Shown piece by piece: positions 22,441 to 34,333 of a DNA stretch of 64,000 bases; the first letter of the stretch is position 1; the number at the start of each line of letters is the position of its first letter. A program made the position numbers and the translations under genes. Source of the stretch: Trifolium pratense (taxonomy: Eukaryota; Streptophyta; Magnoliopsida; Fabales; Fabaceae); assembly GCF_020283565.1 (NCBI RefSeq), contig NC_060061.1, positions 28,123,362 through 28,187,361 on the forward strand. Direction: 5' to 3'. Below the pieces are notes generated by a model. It was not told the origin of the DNA. It did no database searches and saw only the letters and a list, made by a program, of their open reading frames with translations.

Positions 22441-22717
22441 TATTAAGGTGTTAATCAACTTAGTAAAGAAGTATATCGAATTATGTTATTCGATAAAGAC
22501 GGATATTAAGGTATTGGTTATCTTAATAAAGACGAACGTTGGATAGTGTTCCACGTTATTGTTAATGGGCTATATGCCATAATTGTTGATGAATATATTC
22601 ATGAGTTTTGAGTGCATGCATCATGAATATTTAGGGATATTGGCTTGTCCAATAAAGAAGGATATCGAACTATATTTGTTTGATAAAGAAGGATATCGGA
22701 GGTGAGATACTCTGATA
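22441..22717 (+). repeat. stem-loop chain in the LARD-A LTR
   Basis: Eight short stems in 277 bp: 22441-22447/22459-22465, 22474-22481/22488-22495, 22504-22510/22522-22528, 22535-22543/22550-22557 (one bulge), 22595-22604/22621-22630 (10 bp perfect), 22638-22643/22649-22654, 22663-22670/22678-22685 and 22694-22701/22710-22717. Most begin TAT and end ATA and are joined by AAGAAGGA or AAGACGGA. Inner stem sequences differ from unit to unit but remain paired (some G.T pairs). Confidence 0.8.
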
Positions 22718-22868
22718 AAGACGATGGTACCACATGCATTAGAGGTGTCTAGAGGACATAACATGAATGTGAAGCATTAGATTGCATTAGGGATTTTGTG
22801 TGCATTTTATGATAAATGATGTTTGACACATACTTGGTAAATGTTGATTGTTAATCCGTATGTGAGGA

Positions 22869-22996
22869 GCAGAGTCCGTCATGACTATAAAATGAACAAC
22901 GCAGAGTCCGTCATGACTATAAAATGAACAACGCAGAGTCCGTCATGACTATAAAATGAACAGCGCAGGGTCCGTCATGACCATAATCTGAACAAT
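22869..22996 (+). repeat. 4 x 32-bp tandem repeat in the LTR
   Basis: Unit starts GCAGAGTCCGTCATGAC; units at 22869, 22901, 22933 and a diverged one at 22965. The 3' LTR repeats this at 28649-28776. LARD-B LTRs have only two units (46131-46194), so copy number separates the subfamilies. Confidence 0.9.
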
Positions 22997-23573
22997 GTAT
23001 TTGTTAATGTTTTGGTATTGTCCGAGACGACGTGAAACTATATGTTTGGTGTATTTTGTGAATCATTGATTATGTGATAAATGAAGTATATGCATGATAT
23101 ATGAATATGCATGAATGATGGTGATGTATATGTATAATGTATGAATTATGCATGTTTTTTTATGAAGAAGTGTTTAAGTACCATTTACTTACACTTGTAT
23201 ATTTTGAGTATGTTATCTAACTCTCTTTTATGTGTTATGTGCTGGACCGTTGGGGGTCCAGATTTACAGGTTTTGTGGTATTCGATGTCGAGTCGTCGGT
23301 GAAGCTCTGCTCTGATTGTGACACGGGAAAGGGTTTTATATTGTATATAAAGTCTATTGTCTAGGTTGTTTTGTATAATCAATAAATACATTATTTGATT
23401 CAAAGATTTGTAAAAACACTATTTTTACTAATTAATTACATTAGTATTATTTTGATAGAGGAGTGTAATACTCGAACCGATATTCAATAAATTAAATGTG
23501 ATTTTCCGTTGCGTATTTTGAAAAAGATTTTACTAAAGGTAGAAATATATAAATAATGGGTTTGGGTGTTACA

Positions 23574-26500
23574 ATTGGTATCAGAGCCCCGTTGTCTTCG
23601 GACTGTGTGGGTTATGTGTCGATCAGAGCAGGTCTGTGCAGTCAGACCAAGTGAGTGTTGTGTGTCAGTCGTGTTTGTCTAACAATTTTGTTGTGTTTGT
23701 TTTGTGAAATCACTTATATTGTTCATTTAAGAACTATGAGTGGTGTGAATTGGATTAGTTGATCCATTCTTTTGTTGAGTAATTGTATGAGTGCTATACT
23801 TCTATGTTTATAATAGTTGTATATGCGTAGAGTTTAACCTTTTTGTAGTTTAAACTTGATGGATTGATGCTTATTGCTAATTGTTGATGATCCGGCATGA
23901 TGTAAAACTGCATGTGACGATCCGGCATGATATAAAACTGCATGTGACGATCCGGCATGATATAAAACTGCATGTGGTGATGACGATTTGAAATAATTTT
24001 AAAAGAAAAACTAATATTATTTCGTGAAGATTTTGGTGAAAATAAAGAGTTATTTTCTTTTGAATAAGTGAAAACTAAAATTTCAAAATGGTGAGAAGAT
24101 TAGGATATTAATGTGTCCTTGTATGTGTTTGTTATATGTTTGTTTATAACATGTGTTAGATGATTACTAGGGATTTGAATTGCTATGCGTTTTATGAGTA
24201 AAAACATGAAGATCTCATAATTCTATGTTGTGATTGTTGATGCATGATTCAAATTGTGCTTTCAAGTCTATAATGATGTTATATGCTTGATGTTTTGGAT
24301 TTTGTGGATTAGTGAGTCGAGAAAACGAGAGTTTAGTGAGCGTAAGTTCAAAACCGTAGCAGAGCACCCAGATTTTTGGATGTGCTCGCTAGGCGAAGAA
24401 TGAACCTCGCTGAGTCTCGCTAAGTCTCGCTAAGTCCTGTGAATGTTTGTGACTTGTCTCGCCGGGAGCTCGCTAGCTTTTGCTAAGCGAGGGAGCCAGA
24501 CAAGAAATTTATTTTGTTGACGTCTTGTTCTGAGTTGATTGAATGTGAGTATGAATTATTGCTATGCAATGTTCATTTTTCTTGTGTTGTTTTGATTTCC
24601 TAACTTTGAGAAGTGAGGGAAGTATAGGTTACTTGAATGCTTGCATGAATTTGTGTTAGTGTTTAGGTATCGTGGGTTAGGCTTTGTCCCTTGTATGCGA
24701 CATGCGTGTAAACGATGTCGATACTAGTTTCTTCTTTTGGGAAGAATATGTTTAGAGGCGATAGAACCGTTAGGTGTGAGCACCAGAAGTTCTAGTGGAA
24801 GAGTGTAGGTGGGTTTGAGATAAGTGGGGGAGAAGGTTATATCCCTCCGAGATGTTTCGAACGTGAGAAGATTGGATGAGTAGAGATGTTCTTGAAGCGG
24901 AATATTCAGGAAGTGGTGACGTTGTTCGAAGTGGAATGAATGGGAGCAACAAGTTGTGAGAAACTACTAGAAGAGAAGTTGTCGGACCAAGTGTTTCGTC
25001 GTGGGGCGTTAGTGAGATTGGTTAAGTGAGATGAAGAGTATTCGGAACGGTTGGAGATTGTGTCTTACACTAAAAGTTTGAAGGCATCATTTTTGTGGAC
25101 CAAGGTTGAAGTACCTGTTTGATCGGAAGGAGTCGAATATGAGGAAGAGGAAGTGATTATGATTCTTGAGAGGTGATGATTTTGAAGTAAGTTGTCATCC
25201 AAGTGGATCGGATGTTGTAGCGGATTCTTGAGTAAGAAGTTTTACGTGAGTCGTGCATTTGGTAGTAGGTTGAATTGGTTGAACAATTTGGAGTTCTAAG
25301 TCTAGTGTGTGAAGTAATTTTCATAAGAGATGTGAAGATTAGTGAACCGTTGGTGTTCATTAATCGATGAAGGGAAGTAGGCTTTAAAGTAGACGAGAAT
25401 GGAATTGAGAAATATCATAATAGGATTGGTATGTTTGTTGAATCGTTGGAAGTAAGGATTGTATGGGTAGTCGAGTTTATTCGAAGATGGAAGTAGGATA
25501 ACAATTCGAAAGATTTTGTGAGAGGCTTGTCGAAGAAAGAGTGATTGGATTTGGATAATGACCGGACAAATTGTGTCACATGTTGAACGAGAACGTAGAG
25601 TCTTAGAGGTTGAGACGAAGCTAAAAGAGAGGTATCATTTTTGAATGATGAAGAATAAGGAAGTTAGCCGTTGAGGAACGTGAGGAGAATGAGTATATGA
25701 GGTCATGTTGGAAGTGACTTGTGTTAGGTGAGAATTTGCGAAAAGGATTATCGCACATGTGAGTAGATGTCGTGTTTTAGCACATATAGTAAGGAGTTGA
25801 AGGCGATGTCTAAGGTAAGTGTCGGAGAGCATTTAGTAGTGCCCACAAGATAAGAGTGAGTAAGTATTTGCTAAGGAATTTGGATTCATGGAATGGAAGA
25901 GTCGGTAGAGACTAGTGTTGTTAGATGCATCGTGGATGTTGATGTGGTATGGTCACAATCGGTGACAATGAAGTAAAAGATTTTAAATTGTTTCATCATG
26001 GATGATGAAACGGTAGTGACTTGGTGCATAACTTAAAGTGTATTTGGACGAGAATTTTGGAAATTTTCTAGAGATGTCATATTGGGATTAGACAAGGAGT
26101 CATGAGTAAGAATACTAAGACAAAGGTTGATTAGAATTTAATGGATGGGATTAGATCGTATGACGAGTATTTGAAGCCTTGTGGATTTAATTCAAGAGTT
26201 TGATTTTGGTATCGAATGTACTAAGGGGGAGTTTAAAGATAGCTATCCAAAGAGAGATGATGATTGGTAAAGGTCGTAAGTGAATAAGAATTCGATGAGT
26301 GAATAAACGGAGAAGATTATGCTTGTTGCAATGCAAGATGACGAGGAACATCGATAGATGGATTATGGGCGAATTGAAGATGTCGTTTGGAATCAACGAG
26401 ATAGAGGTTATGATTGTTTGGAGAACCAATTTTAGGCGGTAGCCTAATTTTGAAGTAGCAAATTGCTAAGGGATTAAGGAGAAGTGGTATTGGAAAATGT

Positions 26501-27145
26501 TTGCGTTAAGGAATGCAAATATTGGTTGAGAGATTACTTGGGAACAGAGTAGTCGTATTGGATTCGACTCAATGTGAGAAAAGGAATTTGACAGTTAGAG
26601 ACGGTAGTTTTTAGCATGTGTCGAGGAAGATTTGAGAATGTGGGTCATCAAGTGATCGTTGGAATTGAATTATCGAGTGATATGTTTGGAATGAGATACG
26701 ATATGAATAGGTGATGTAACATGGTTAAGTGATCCATGAGGGAATCAAAGATTTATGAGAATTATGGAGTTGTGGAAGTATTCCACGGAAGTATCTTTCG
26801 GAGAGTTCGATTGGTTATACCTGTTTTGGGGCAGAGTTGTGTGTACCGTAGAATGTGAGTCTATGGATGTTTCGTGCGGAGTGGACGTTTTAGCGGTTTG
26901 ATAGGAATGGTTTATGTCGATATCATGATTGTTGACTATCTATCGACAAATTGAGGAACTGGCCGTCCTTGATCTCTTGTTGATAAATGGACAAAAATTG
27001 TGTTGGATGGGATAAACTAATTTTGTCAAACTTGGTAATGTGTAGCGTTTTGAGCGTTTCGTTGGAGGGTCGGATACAGGAGTTATCCGGAGTTGCTTTA
27101 GTCGCGTAATTTTCGAGGGCGAAAATCTTTTAAGTGGGGGAGAGT
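23574..27145 (+). mobile_element. LARD-A interior, non-coding
   Basis: No open frame of note on the plus strand. It holds the PBS TGGTATCAGAGC (23576-23587), a 3 x 30-bp repeat (unit GATCCGGCATGATATAAAAC, 23889-23978; two units in LARD-B), a hairpin-prone CTCGCT region at 24385-24492, and the purine tract AGTGGGGGAGAG (27133-27144). Short minus-strand frames (for example 24770-24952) are shared with LARD-B but show no codon-like constraint by eye. Confidence 0.8.
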
Positions 27146-29353
27146 TGTAACGACCCAATTTTCATATTATTATTTTTATGTGTTAAAATATTTTATTTAA
27201 CGTGGCATTTTAATTAAGTTAATAACTAGAGTTATTTATCGAGTACTTTAGTTATTAAGCGAATAGTGAGAGTTATCGTGCGTTTGGGCCAAGCCAATTG
27301 GGCTTGAGGCCCAATGGGCCTTGAGTGTGTGAAGGTGGCGCCATATGGCCATGAGGGGGGGAGAAGAGAAACATTTCATTTCATTTCTCATAAGTTTTGT
27401 GTTCTTGAGAGAAGAAAGGAGAGAGCTTGAGGAGCTAGGGCAAGAAGGAGAGCTAGGGATTCAAGAGCTTCGTCGTGTTTTCTTCGAATCCAGGTAAGAG
27501 AGTAGATTTCATATTCGTGGGTGACTCAAGGAAGGGGAGAATGTCGATTTCTCCTCACCCGAACTTCCTCCACCCCATTTTCGTTTTAGTTGTGAATGGA
27601 TTTTCTTAATGGAAATCGATTCTAAGGTTCATAACATGTTTAACATGCTCTTATCATGATGTATGAACGAATTTATTGGATAAAAACGAGTTTATGAAAG
27701 ATTAAACTCAAGAACTTTGTGTTCTTGAGTGTTTTGAGTAAAAGTGATAAATCCTTACTTTTTCGTAGTAAAAATGGTAGATCGGTGAAATGAACCGTCC
27801 TTTTGTGTTTAGATATGCTTGTTATGCTTGAATATGAACTTATTTGGGGTTTATAACATGAAAAATGGGATTTTTGGGTGATTTGAGATGAAAATCGCAA
27901 GGTTTGAACTGTCCTGACAGGAGGCCTTCGCTACGGGTTCGCTTAGCGAATAGTTCGCTGATTGCTCGCTACTGGTTCGCCACGAGCTCGAACTACCCTG
28001 ACTTGGTTCGCTATCCATTCGCTACGGGTTCGCTTAGCGAACAGTACTAATTCAGCAATTTTTGTTGATGTTTTTAAGTGCAATTAGGCACTTGTAACAT
28101 GGATTTGAGGTATCCTAGCATGCAATTGAGTGTTTGTAACCATGATTGATTGCTTGTTGATGAATTGTTGTTGATTATGATTATGATTATGATGATGTTT
28201 ATTTAAATGTCAAAGAAGTATATTAAGGTGTTAATCAACTTAATAAAGAAGTATATCGAATTATGTTATTCGATAAAGACGGATATTAAGGTATTGGTTA
28301 TCTTAATAAAGACGAACGTTGGATAGTGTTCCACGTTATTGTTAATGGGCTATATGCCATAATTGTTGATGAATATATTCATGAGTTTTGAGTGCATGCA
28401 TCATGAATATTTAGGGATATTGGCTTGTCCAATAAAGAAGGATATCGAACTATATTTGTTTGATAAAGAAGGATATCGGAGGTGAGATACTCTGATAAAG
28501 ACGATGGTACCACATGCATTAGAGGTGTCTAGAGGACATAACATGAATGTGAAGCATTAGATTGCATTAGGGATTTTGTGTGCATTTTATGATAAATGAT
28601 GTTTGACACATACTTGGTAAATGTTGATTGTTAATCCGTATGTGAGGAGCAGAGTCCGTCATGACTATAAAATGAACAACGCAGAGTCCGTCATGACTAT
28701 AAAATGAACAACGCAGAGTCCGTCATGACTATAAAATGAACAGCGCAGGGTCCGTCATGACCATAATCTGAACAATGTATTTGTTAATGTTTTGGTATTG
28801 TCCGAGACGACGTGAAACTATATGTTTGGTGTATTTTGTGAATCATTGATTATGTGATAAATGAAGTATATGCATGATATATGAATATGCATGAATGATG
28901 GTGATGTATATGTATAATGTATGAATTATGCATGTTTTTTTATGAAGAAGTGTTTAAGTACCATTTACTTACACTTGTATATTTTGAGTATGTTATCTAA
29001 CTCTCTTTTATGTGTTATGTGCTGGACCGTTGGGGGTCCAGATTTACAGGTTTTGTGGTATTCGATGTCGAGTCGTCGGTGAAGCTCTGCTCTGATTGTG
29101 ACACGGGAAAGGGTTTTATATTGTATATAAAGTCTATTGTCTAGGTTGTTTTGTATAATCAATAAATACATTATTTGATTCAAAGATTTGTAAAAACACT
29201 ATTTTTACTAATTAATTACATTAGTATTATTTTGATAGAGGAGTGTAATACTCGAACCGATATTCAATAAATTAAATGTGATTTTCCGTTGCGTATTTTG
29301 AAAAAGATTTTACTAAAGGTAGAAATATATAAATAATGGGTTTGGGTGTTACA
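27146..29353 (+). repeat. LARD-A 3' LTR
   Basis: 2,208 bp, same as the 5' LTR apart from one extra G near 27360, a 4-bp difference near 27543 and isolated substitutions (for example 28240s, which restores the first stem of the chain to a perfect pair). Confidence 0.92.
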
Positions 29354-31829
29354 CACCATCCTCTGGATAATCAATCAAAAGAACTTGTTCTTGATCTAGC
29401 AATGCAGCCTCTTGAGCAATCCTCTCAGTCTCGATCCTCTGATCCTCTAAACATTTGAACAAATTGGAGTCCACCCAGCAGTTCTTGAACACATGAAATA
29501 GCATATCATCAACAGCTTTCCTTGCAGATACAGCTGCAGCCCTAGAGGTCTCAGCTTCTTCATGGTTAAACATGGTCAATCTCTTCAGACTTGCTCTAGT
29601 AAAAGCTTCCCTCAGCAGACTGACAACCTCCAAGTCCCTTGTACCAATCTCAGCTTTGATGTCCTCACCAACCATATCCAGCGTTTCACATATCTTGGCC
29701 TTGATAGCAGAAACCTCAACATCCACATCAGACGGACACACCAAGAACCTGTTCTTAAGTGCAGACAACTTCAAAAGATCATCATAAAGCTGATTGGATA
29801 GACTTCCAAAGGGGTCAAATGTTGTGGGATAGGTATAAGGAATTGTGTAAGTCTTGGGGGATTCAGGAGCAGAGTTGGTATTATCAACAACATCCACTTC
29901 TGAGGGACAAGGAGCACAAGTGTGAACACGTTCAGGAGATACATGTTCAGCACTTGGGTTTGGGTTAGGTTCAGAATTTTGTTCAGAGTTTGTGGGTTCA
30001 GTAGTTGGTTCAGGAGATTGGATAGGAGAGTTTTGCTTAGGTTGTTTAGTGGGAGAGTGTATGGGTTCAGGAGATTTTTTTGGTTGTGGATCAGATGTTT
30101 ATTTGGCAGTTGTTTCTTGTTGTGGTTGAGTTTGTGGTGATTTTGGTTTAACAGGAGATTTTGGTTCGGTAGTTTCGTGAGAGAAAGGATGATTGTTCAG
30201 AGTATCAGGGCTAAGATGTTTCTCTAGTTCAACAATAGGATCTTCAGAAAGAACTTGTTTGTCCTTCTGCTGAGACTTATCAGAGGAGGTAAGTTTTGAA
30301 AGATTTTTCTTACCTTCTTTGATCAGCTCATCAGTTGAACAACTTTGTTCCTCTGAGTCTGAAATATTAATGGGGTCAGGGTGAATGGTTCTAAGTGGTT
30401 TTGTGAAACCTAATCCAATTTCAGCTTCATTAAAAGAGATCTTAGGAGTCTTGCCTTTAGATACAGGAACTTGTTTCTTCCGAAGGCTATCAGCAAGAGT
30501 TTCCTCATCAGAGTGTGTCTCTTCTGAGTCAGCTTCATCATCATCCAGCTTTAGTTTCCTCTTAGGAGCTCTAGAGGATTCCTCAGCAACCTTTTCAGCA
30601 GGTGCTTCATGCTTATGCTTTGTCCTTTGTTCAGCCACAGCTTGTTCCACCTTGATCTTCTTCTGAGCCAGAAGATCTGGCTGAACTTGTTCCTCTTGAG
30701 TTTCAGCCTTTCTTTTGGACTTCCTTTTTCTAGGGTTGTACATGCTGAAAGTTGGCTCTTTTGGTACCATATCCCTAGAGACCACATAACCTTCTCCCTT
30801 AAGTGCTTTTAAATAGTTCTGAATAACTTCTTCACAATCCAATTCAGAGACTATTGGATACCCATCCACATAAAATGGATCACCTTTGCGAACTTGAAAG
30901 TCTTGTGTAGGTTGAACCACTTTAGTGTTGATGAGATGCATTTTGGTTAAGAAGTTAGCAGACAGAACTTCTGGTGTAATCTGATTCTCAAAAAGTTCTG
31001 GATGAAACTTCTTAAGCTGCTTTACTATTCTCCCTTGAAAAAGTAGGTCAGACAACAATCTAGGATGAACAATGGTTGTTCTCCTCTGAGACTTGCTTAA
31101 GAAAATAGCTTCACATACCCGTTCAAAGAGGTAATCTCCCAGATTAACCTTTCTTTGAGTCAGAAGAAAATAGATCAGATGACGATGAGGCCAAGAGATT
31201 GTATCAGTACCACCTAATCTTGGACAGATAGATGATATGATAATCTTAAACAAAACCCTGCACTCATCAGTCATTCCCTTGACTTTACCCTTCAGTTTTA
31301 GATCAGTAAACATCCTGTGCAGAAGATCTTCTCTGAATCTTGTATCCTTTTCAAAGCTGTCCAAAATCATACCAGAGTTTGTTAACCCAAGTAGAGCGTT
31401 GAAGTGAACCTTTGAGAAAGTGAGATTTATGCCGGAGACATTTGACCTAATTTGAGTACTAGTAAACTCAAGAAGACCCATCTCCTTCCTAGATTTTCCT
31501 TTCAGTCTTGGATTCCTTTCAATAGCTATAGAAGTTCTTCTTGCTTTGCTTCGTACTTGGTGAAGACCTTAACTTTCATCTAGAAATGCTTAAGGAGATC
31601 TGGATAGATTTGGACCGTTCAACATCTCGAAATACCTGTTCCAACCTTGAGAAGCAAAGTACGGTTCCACATCATATCCATTAACTTTCAAGCTATTGAA
31701 GTCGACCATCTTCTCAGGCAAAAGAGTTAGCAAAGATTCTTGGAATTTCATCTCGTTCGCAATAAATTCCATGTTCTTGAAGATAAATGGAGGAATAGTG
31801 ATTGGATTTGTTGAAGTTGAAGCAGACAT
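29354..31829 (-). pseudogene. Sirevirus env-like gene, N-terminal and central part
   Basis: One minus-strand frame runs from an ATG at 31829 to the LARD-A insertion and contains three in-frame stops (about 31590, 31560 and 30100), so it is dead. The N-terminal third (FIFKNMEFIANEM, YFEMLNG) and the region after 31481 (GLLEFTSTQIRSNVSGINLT) match the env-like proteins of legume Sireviruses. The middle is charged with nuclear-localisation-like KRK clusters (NPRKRKSKRK, APKRKLKLDDD) and a SUMO-interaction-like DPINISDSEE. A Pro/Ser/Glu-rich repeat follows, then a coiled coil. It lies directly downstream of the pol end (32290-32555), the usual order. No membrane segment is obvious; real function in the family is not established. 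Confidence 0.75.
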
Positions 31830-32289
31830 GATGAGGGTTTAGGTTAGGGTTGATGCTAACAAGAGAGAAAGAAAGTTTTGTTGGAGGTTTAGAGAGATGA
31901 AAAGTGTATGTTGTGAGAGTGAAAAGTGTGCAAGTGTATTGTGTAAGTTTATTTAAATACGTACAGTTAACACAAAAATGGCAAATTTGGGAAGTTACGC
32001 TTATTGACAAAAATTTGAATACAAAAAGTCATCATAAACCACCCACTACCTGACATACATAAGCCACGTGTAAAAGATTATTTGGTACTGCCATCTTAGT
32101 GGACAACTGTTCAGCATCAAATGTTAAACGTTTTACACTTAGATAGGTCAGAGCCTCTGAGTTGAAAAGATTCTATCAGGGGTAAGTACTTCAGAGCTTT
32201 TGCATTCAGATGTTCTGAGGCAGAAGTTCTGATGTACACAACCTCTTGCACCTTAGAAGCCAAAAAAAATTTATTCAGAGATCGAAAAC
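31830..32289. other. spacer between Sirevirus pol and env-like gene
   Basis: No coding sequence. Contains the leader of the env-like gene and scattered TTCTGA/TCAGAG words like those of the LTR. Confidence 0.5.
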
Positions 32290-32555
32290 ATGTTCAGATG
32301 TTTCTTTATAAAATCAAATCTTTCAACAGGTAAGGCTTTAGTAAATATGTCAGCCCATTGATTTTCAGTATCAACGAACTTAATATCTATTATGCCTCTC
32401 TGAACATAATCTCTGATGAAATGATGTTTAATTTCAATATGTTTGGCTCTAGAGTGAAGGATAGGATTTTTAGATAAATGAATGGCTGCAGTATTATCAC
32501 AATATAAAGGAATATTATGACTGCTTACTTGATAATCTTCTAACTGATATTTTAA
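32290..32555 (-). pseudogene. Sirevirus pol, RNase H C-terminus only
   Basis: Open minus-strand stretch with the conserved end of copia RNase H: LYCDNTAAIHLSKNPILHSR, then KHIEIKHHFIRDYV and WADIFTKALP. The rest of pol is missing because the sequence is cut at about 32556 and joined head-to-head to the plus-strand element. It is followed downstream by the env-like gene. Confidence 0.85.
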
Positions 32556-32556
32556 C

Positions 32557-33247
32557 CAGAGGTCATGAATGTGAGGGATATGGACACATTAGAACTGAAT
32601 GTGCAACCTTCCTAAAGAAACAGAAGAAGGGGTTAACTGTATCTTGGTCAGATGAGGATTCTGAAGGAGAAGCTGATACTGCAAAGTCTATACATGCACT
32701 GACAGGTGTATGCACATCTGACACTGAATCATGTGATGAAGAGCTGACCTTTGATGAACTTGCTGAATCATATAGAGAGTTGTGTCTGAAAAGTGAAGAA
32801 GTTTGCAGGGTCTCAGAAAAGCAAAAAGAGACAATTACTAAGTTGCAAACTGAAAGAACTGCAAATCTATCAAAAATCTCTGAGATTGGTGCTAAATGTG
32901 AAGAGAGTTTGAAAACTATTGAGGAGCAGAAGGCAACTATCATCAGCTTAGAAGCAGATAAAGTCAAGCAACTAGCAGAAATAACTCAGCTGAATGAAGA
33001 GGTAACTGAATTAAACTCTCATCTTGAGAATTTAAAGAAGCATGTTCTTAGGCTATTCAAAGGAACTGATCTAGATGAAATCCTAGAGACATTACCTACT
33101 CCTAGTAGAGCCAAAACAGGAATTGGGTATGAGTATAAAAATGTTAATAGGATTATGGATTACAACAAAGAAGGGAAATATATGCCTGAGATAAGTAAGC
33201 AACCTTCTCCAACAATGTATGGCAAGATGTCACCACACTTGTCATAG
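32557..33247 (+). pseudogene. Sirevirus gag C-terminal part
   Basis: Starts inside a CCHC zinc knuckle (HECEGYGHIRTEC, its first Cys replaced by Gly at the junction). It continues with an acidic linker and a long coiled coil (EKQKETITKLQTERTANL and on, about 32810-33050), typical of the extended Sirevirus Gag that assembles the particle and binds RNA. It stops at 33245, and the pol frame takes over by overlap in another frame. The capsid part and the 5' LTR are absent. Confidence 0.8.
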
Positions 33248-34333
33248 ACAAGTGTTACCACATATGGCACCACATCAACAAAGAAGGCAGAGACCTAGAT
33301 TTATACCTAGACATAAAAGCAAATACCACTCATGGAGATGTCACCACCGTGGAAGAAAGGGGCACATAAGGCCTTACTGCTACAAATTATATGGGTATCC
33401 AAGTGAATTCTTTCAAGAGTCTGATCCATCCATTACTAAAACAAAGATGGAATGGAAACAAACGGATGATACAACCAACATCAAGAAGTGTACAGCTGAA
33501 AGTAGTGAGAAAAGCCTGATTGCTCATACTTCTCTCAGAGCCTCATCAAAAGAAGATTGGTACTTTGATAGTGGTTGCTCCAGACACATGACCGGTGTTG
33601 AAAAGTACTTAAGGGAGGTAAAATCTTATACAACAAGTTTTGTGACATTTGGAGATGGAGCTAAGGGGGAAATTAAAGGTATTGGAAGACTGATTGACAA
33701 TGGTCTGCCAAAACTTGAAAATGTTCTTCTTGTAAAAGGGCTAACGGCTAATCTAATTAGTATAAGCCAACTATGTGATCAAGGCATGCAAGTCAACTTT
33801 ACAAAAAATGAATGCCTTGTTAGCAATAATGAAGGAGACATCCTTATGAAGGGTGTTAGATCAAAGGATAATTGTTACTTGTGGGTCCCTCTAGAAGAAG
33901 CTAATGTATCTACATGTCTCTTAACTAAAGAAGATGAGGTTAAGCTGTGGCATCAAAAATTAGGACATCTTAACCTGAAGAGTATGAATAGAGTTATATC
34001 TGAGGAAGCTATCAGAGGATTACCAAGTCTACAGATACAGGAAGGTAACATCTGTGGTGAATGTCAGATTGGGAAGCAAACCAAGGTGTCGCACCAGAAG
34101 TTGCAACACTTGTCCACTTCTAGAGTTCTTGAGTTACTACACATGGATCTGATGGGGCCCATGCAGGTTGAGAGCCTTGGAGGTAAGAAATATGTTTTTG
34201 TTGTTGTTGATGACTTCTCTAGGTACACTTGGGTCAATTTCATTAGGGAGAAATCTGAGACTTTTGAGGAATTCAAAGACCTTTGTCTACAACTTCAAAA
34301 GGAGAAAGATTGTGGTATTGTAAGAATTAGAAG
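33219..34333 (+). pseudogene. Sirevirus pol: second zinc knuckle, protease, first part of integrase
   Basis: In order: a zinc knuckle WRCHHRGRKGHIRPYC whose second Cys is Arg (33348-33350), so it should not bind zinc; the aspartic protease active site WYFDSGCSRHMTG (about 33558-33596); the integrase HHCC domain (LWHQKLGHLN, CGECQIGKQ); and the first catalytic Asp in LLHMDLMGPM (about 34146). The frame is broken relative to gag near 33230 and the gene is cut by a hAT element at 34334. Confidence 0.85.

Larger units (their letters stand above)
21371..23573 (+). repeat. LARD-A 5' LTR
   Basis: 2,203 bp, TG...CA ends. Contains a hairpin GTGATTT/AAATCGC (22098-22118), a TTCGC-rich module (22147-22262), a stem-loop chain (22441-22717) and a 4 x 32-bp repeat (22869-22996). 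Confidence 0.92.
21371..29353 (+). mobile_element. LARD-A: complete non-autonomous LTR retrotransposon
   Basis: Two near-identical 2.2-kb LTRs flank a 3,572-bp interior without any substantial open frame. Target duplication cacca is at 21366-21370 and 29354-29358. PBS (initiator Met tRNA type) follows the 5' LTR and a purine tract precedes the 3' LTR. The LTR ends TGTAACGACCC...GTGTTACA and the 3' interior end (ttcgagggcgaaaatc before the tract) resemble Ty3/gypsy chromoviruses of the Tekay/Del group, so it is probably a pol-less derivative that needs proteins from a relative. Few LTR differences are visible (two substitutions and two short indels noted), so insertion is recent. Confidence 0.9.

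Noticed and set aside
22869..22996. Direct 32-bp repeats resembling a CRISPR array
   Set aside because: Repeats are directly adjacent without spacers and lie inside a plant LTR; they are a plain tandem repeat.
24770..26429. Minus-strand open frames of 60-80 codons in the LARD interior, shared with LARD-B copies
   Set aside because: Sharing reflects common descent of the element. The frames differ in start and length between copies, show no domain and sit in one-sided purine-rich DNA that yields chance open frames.
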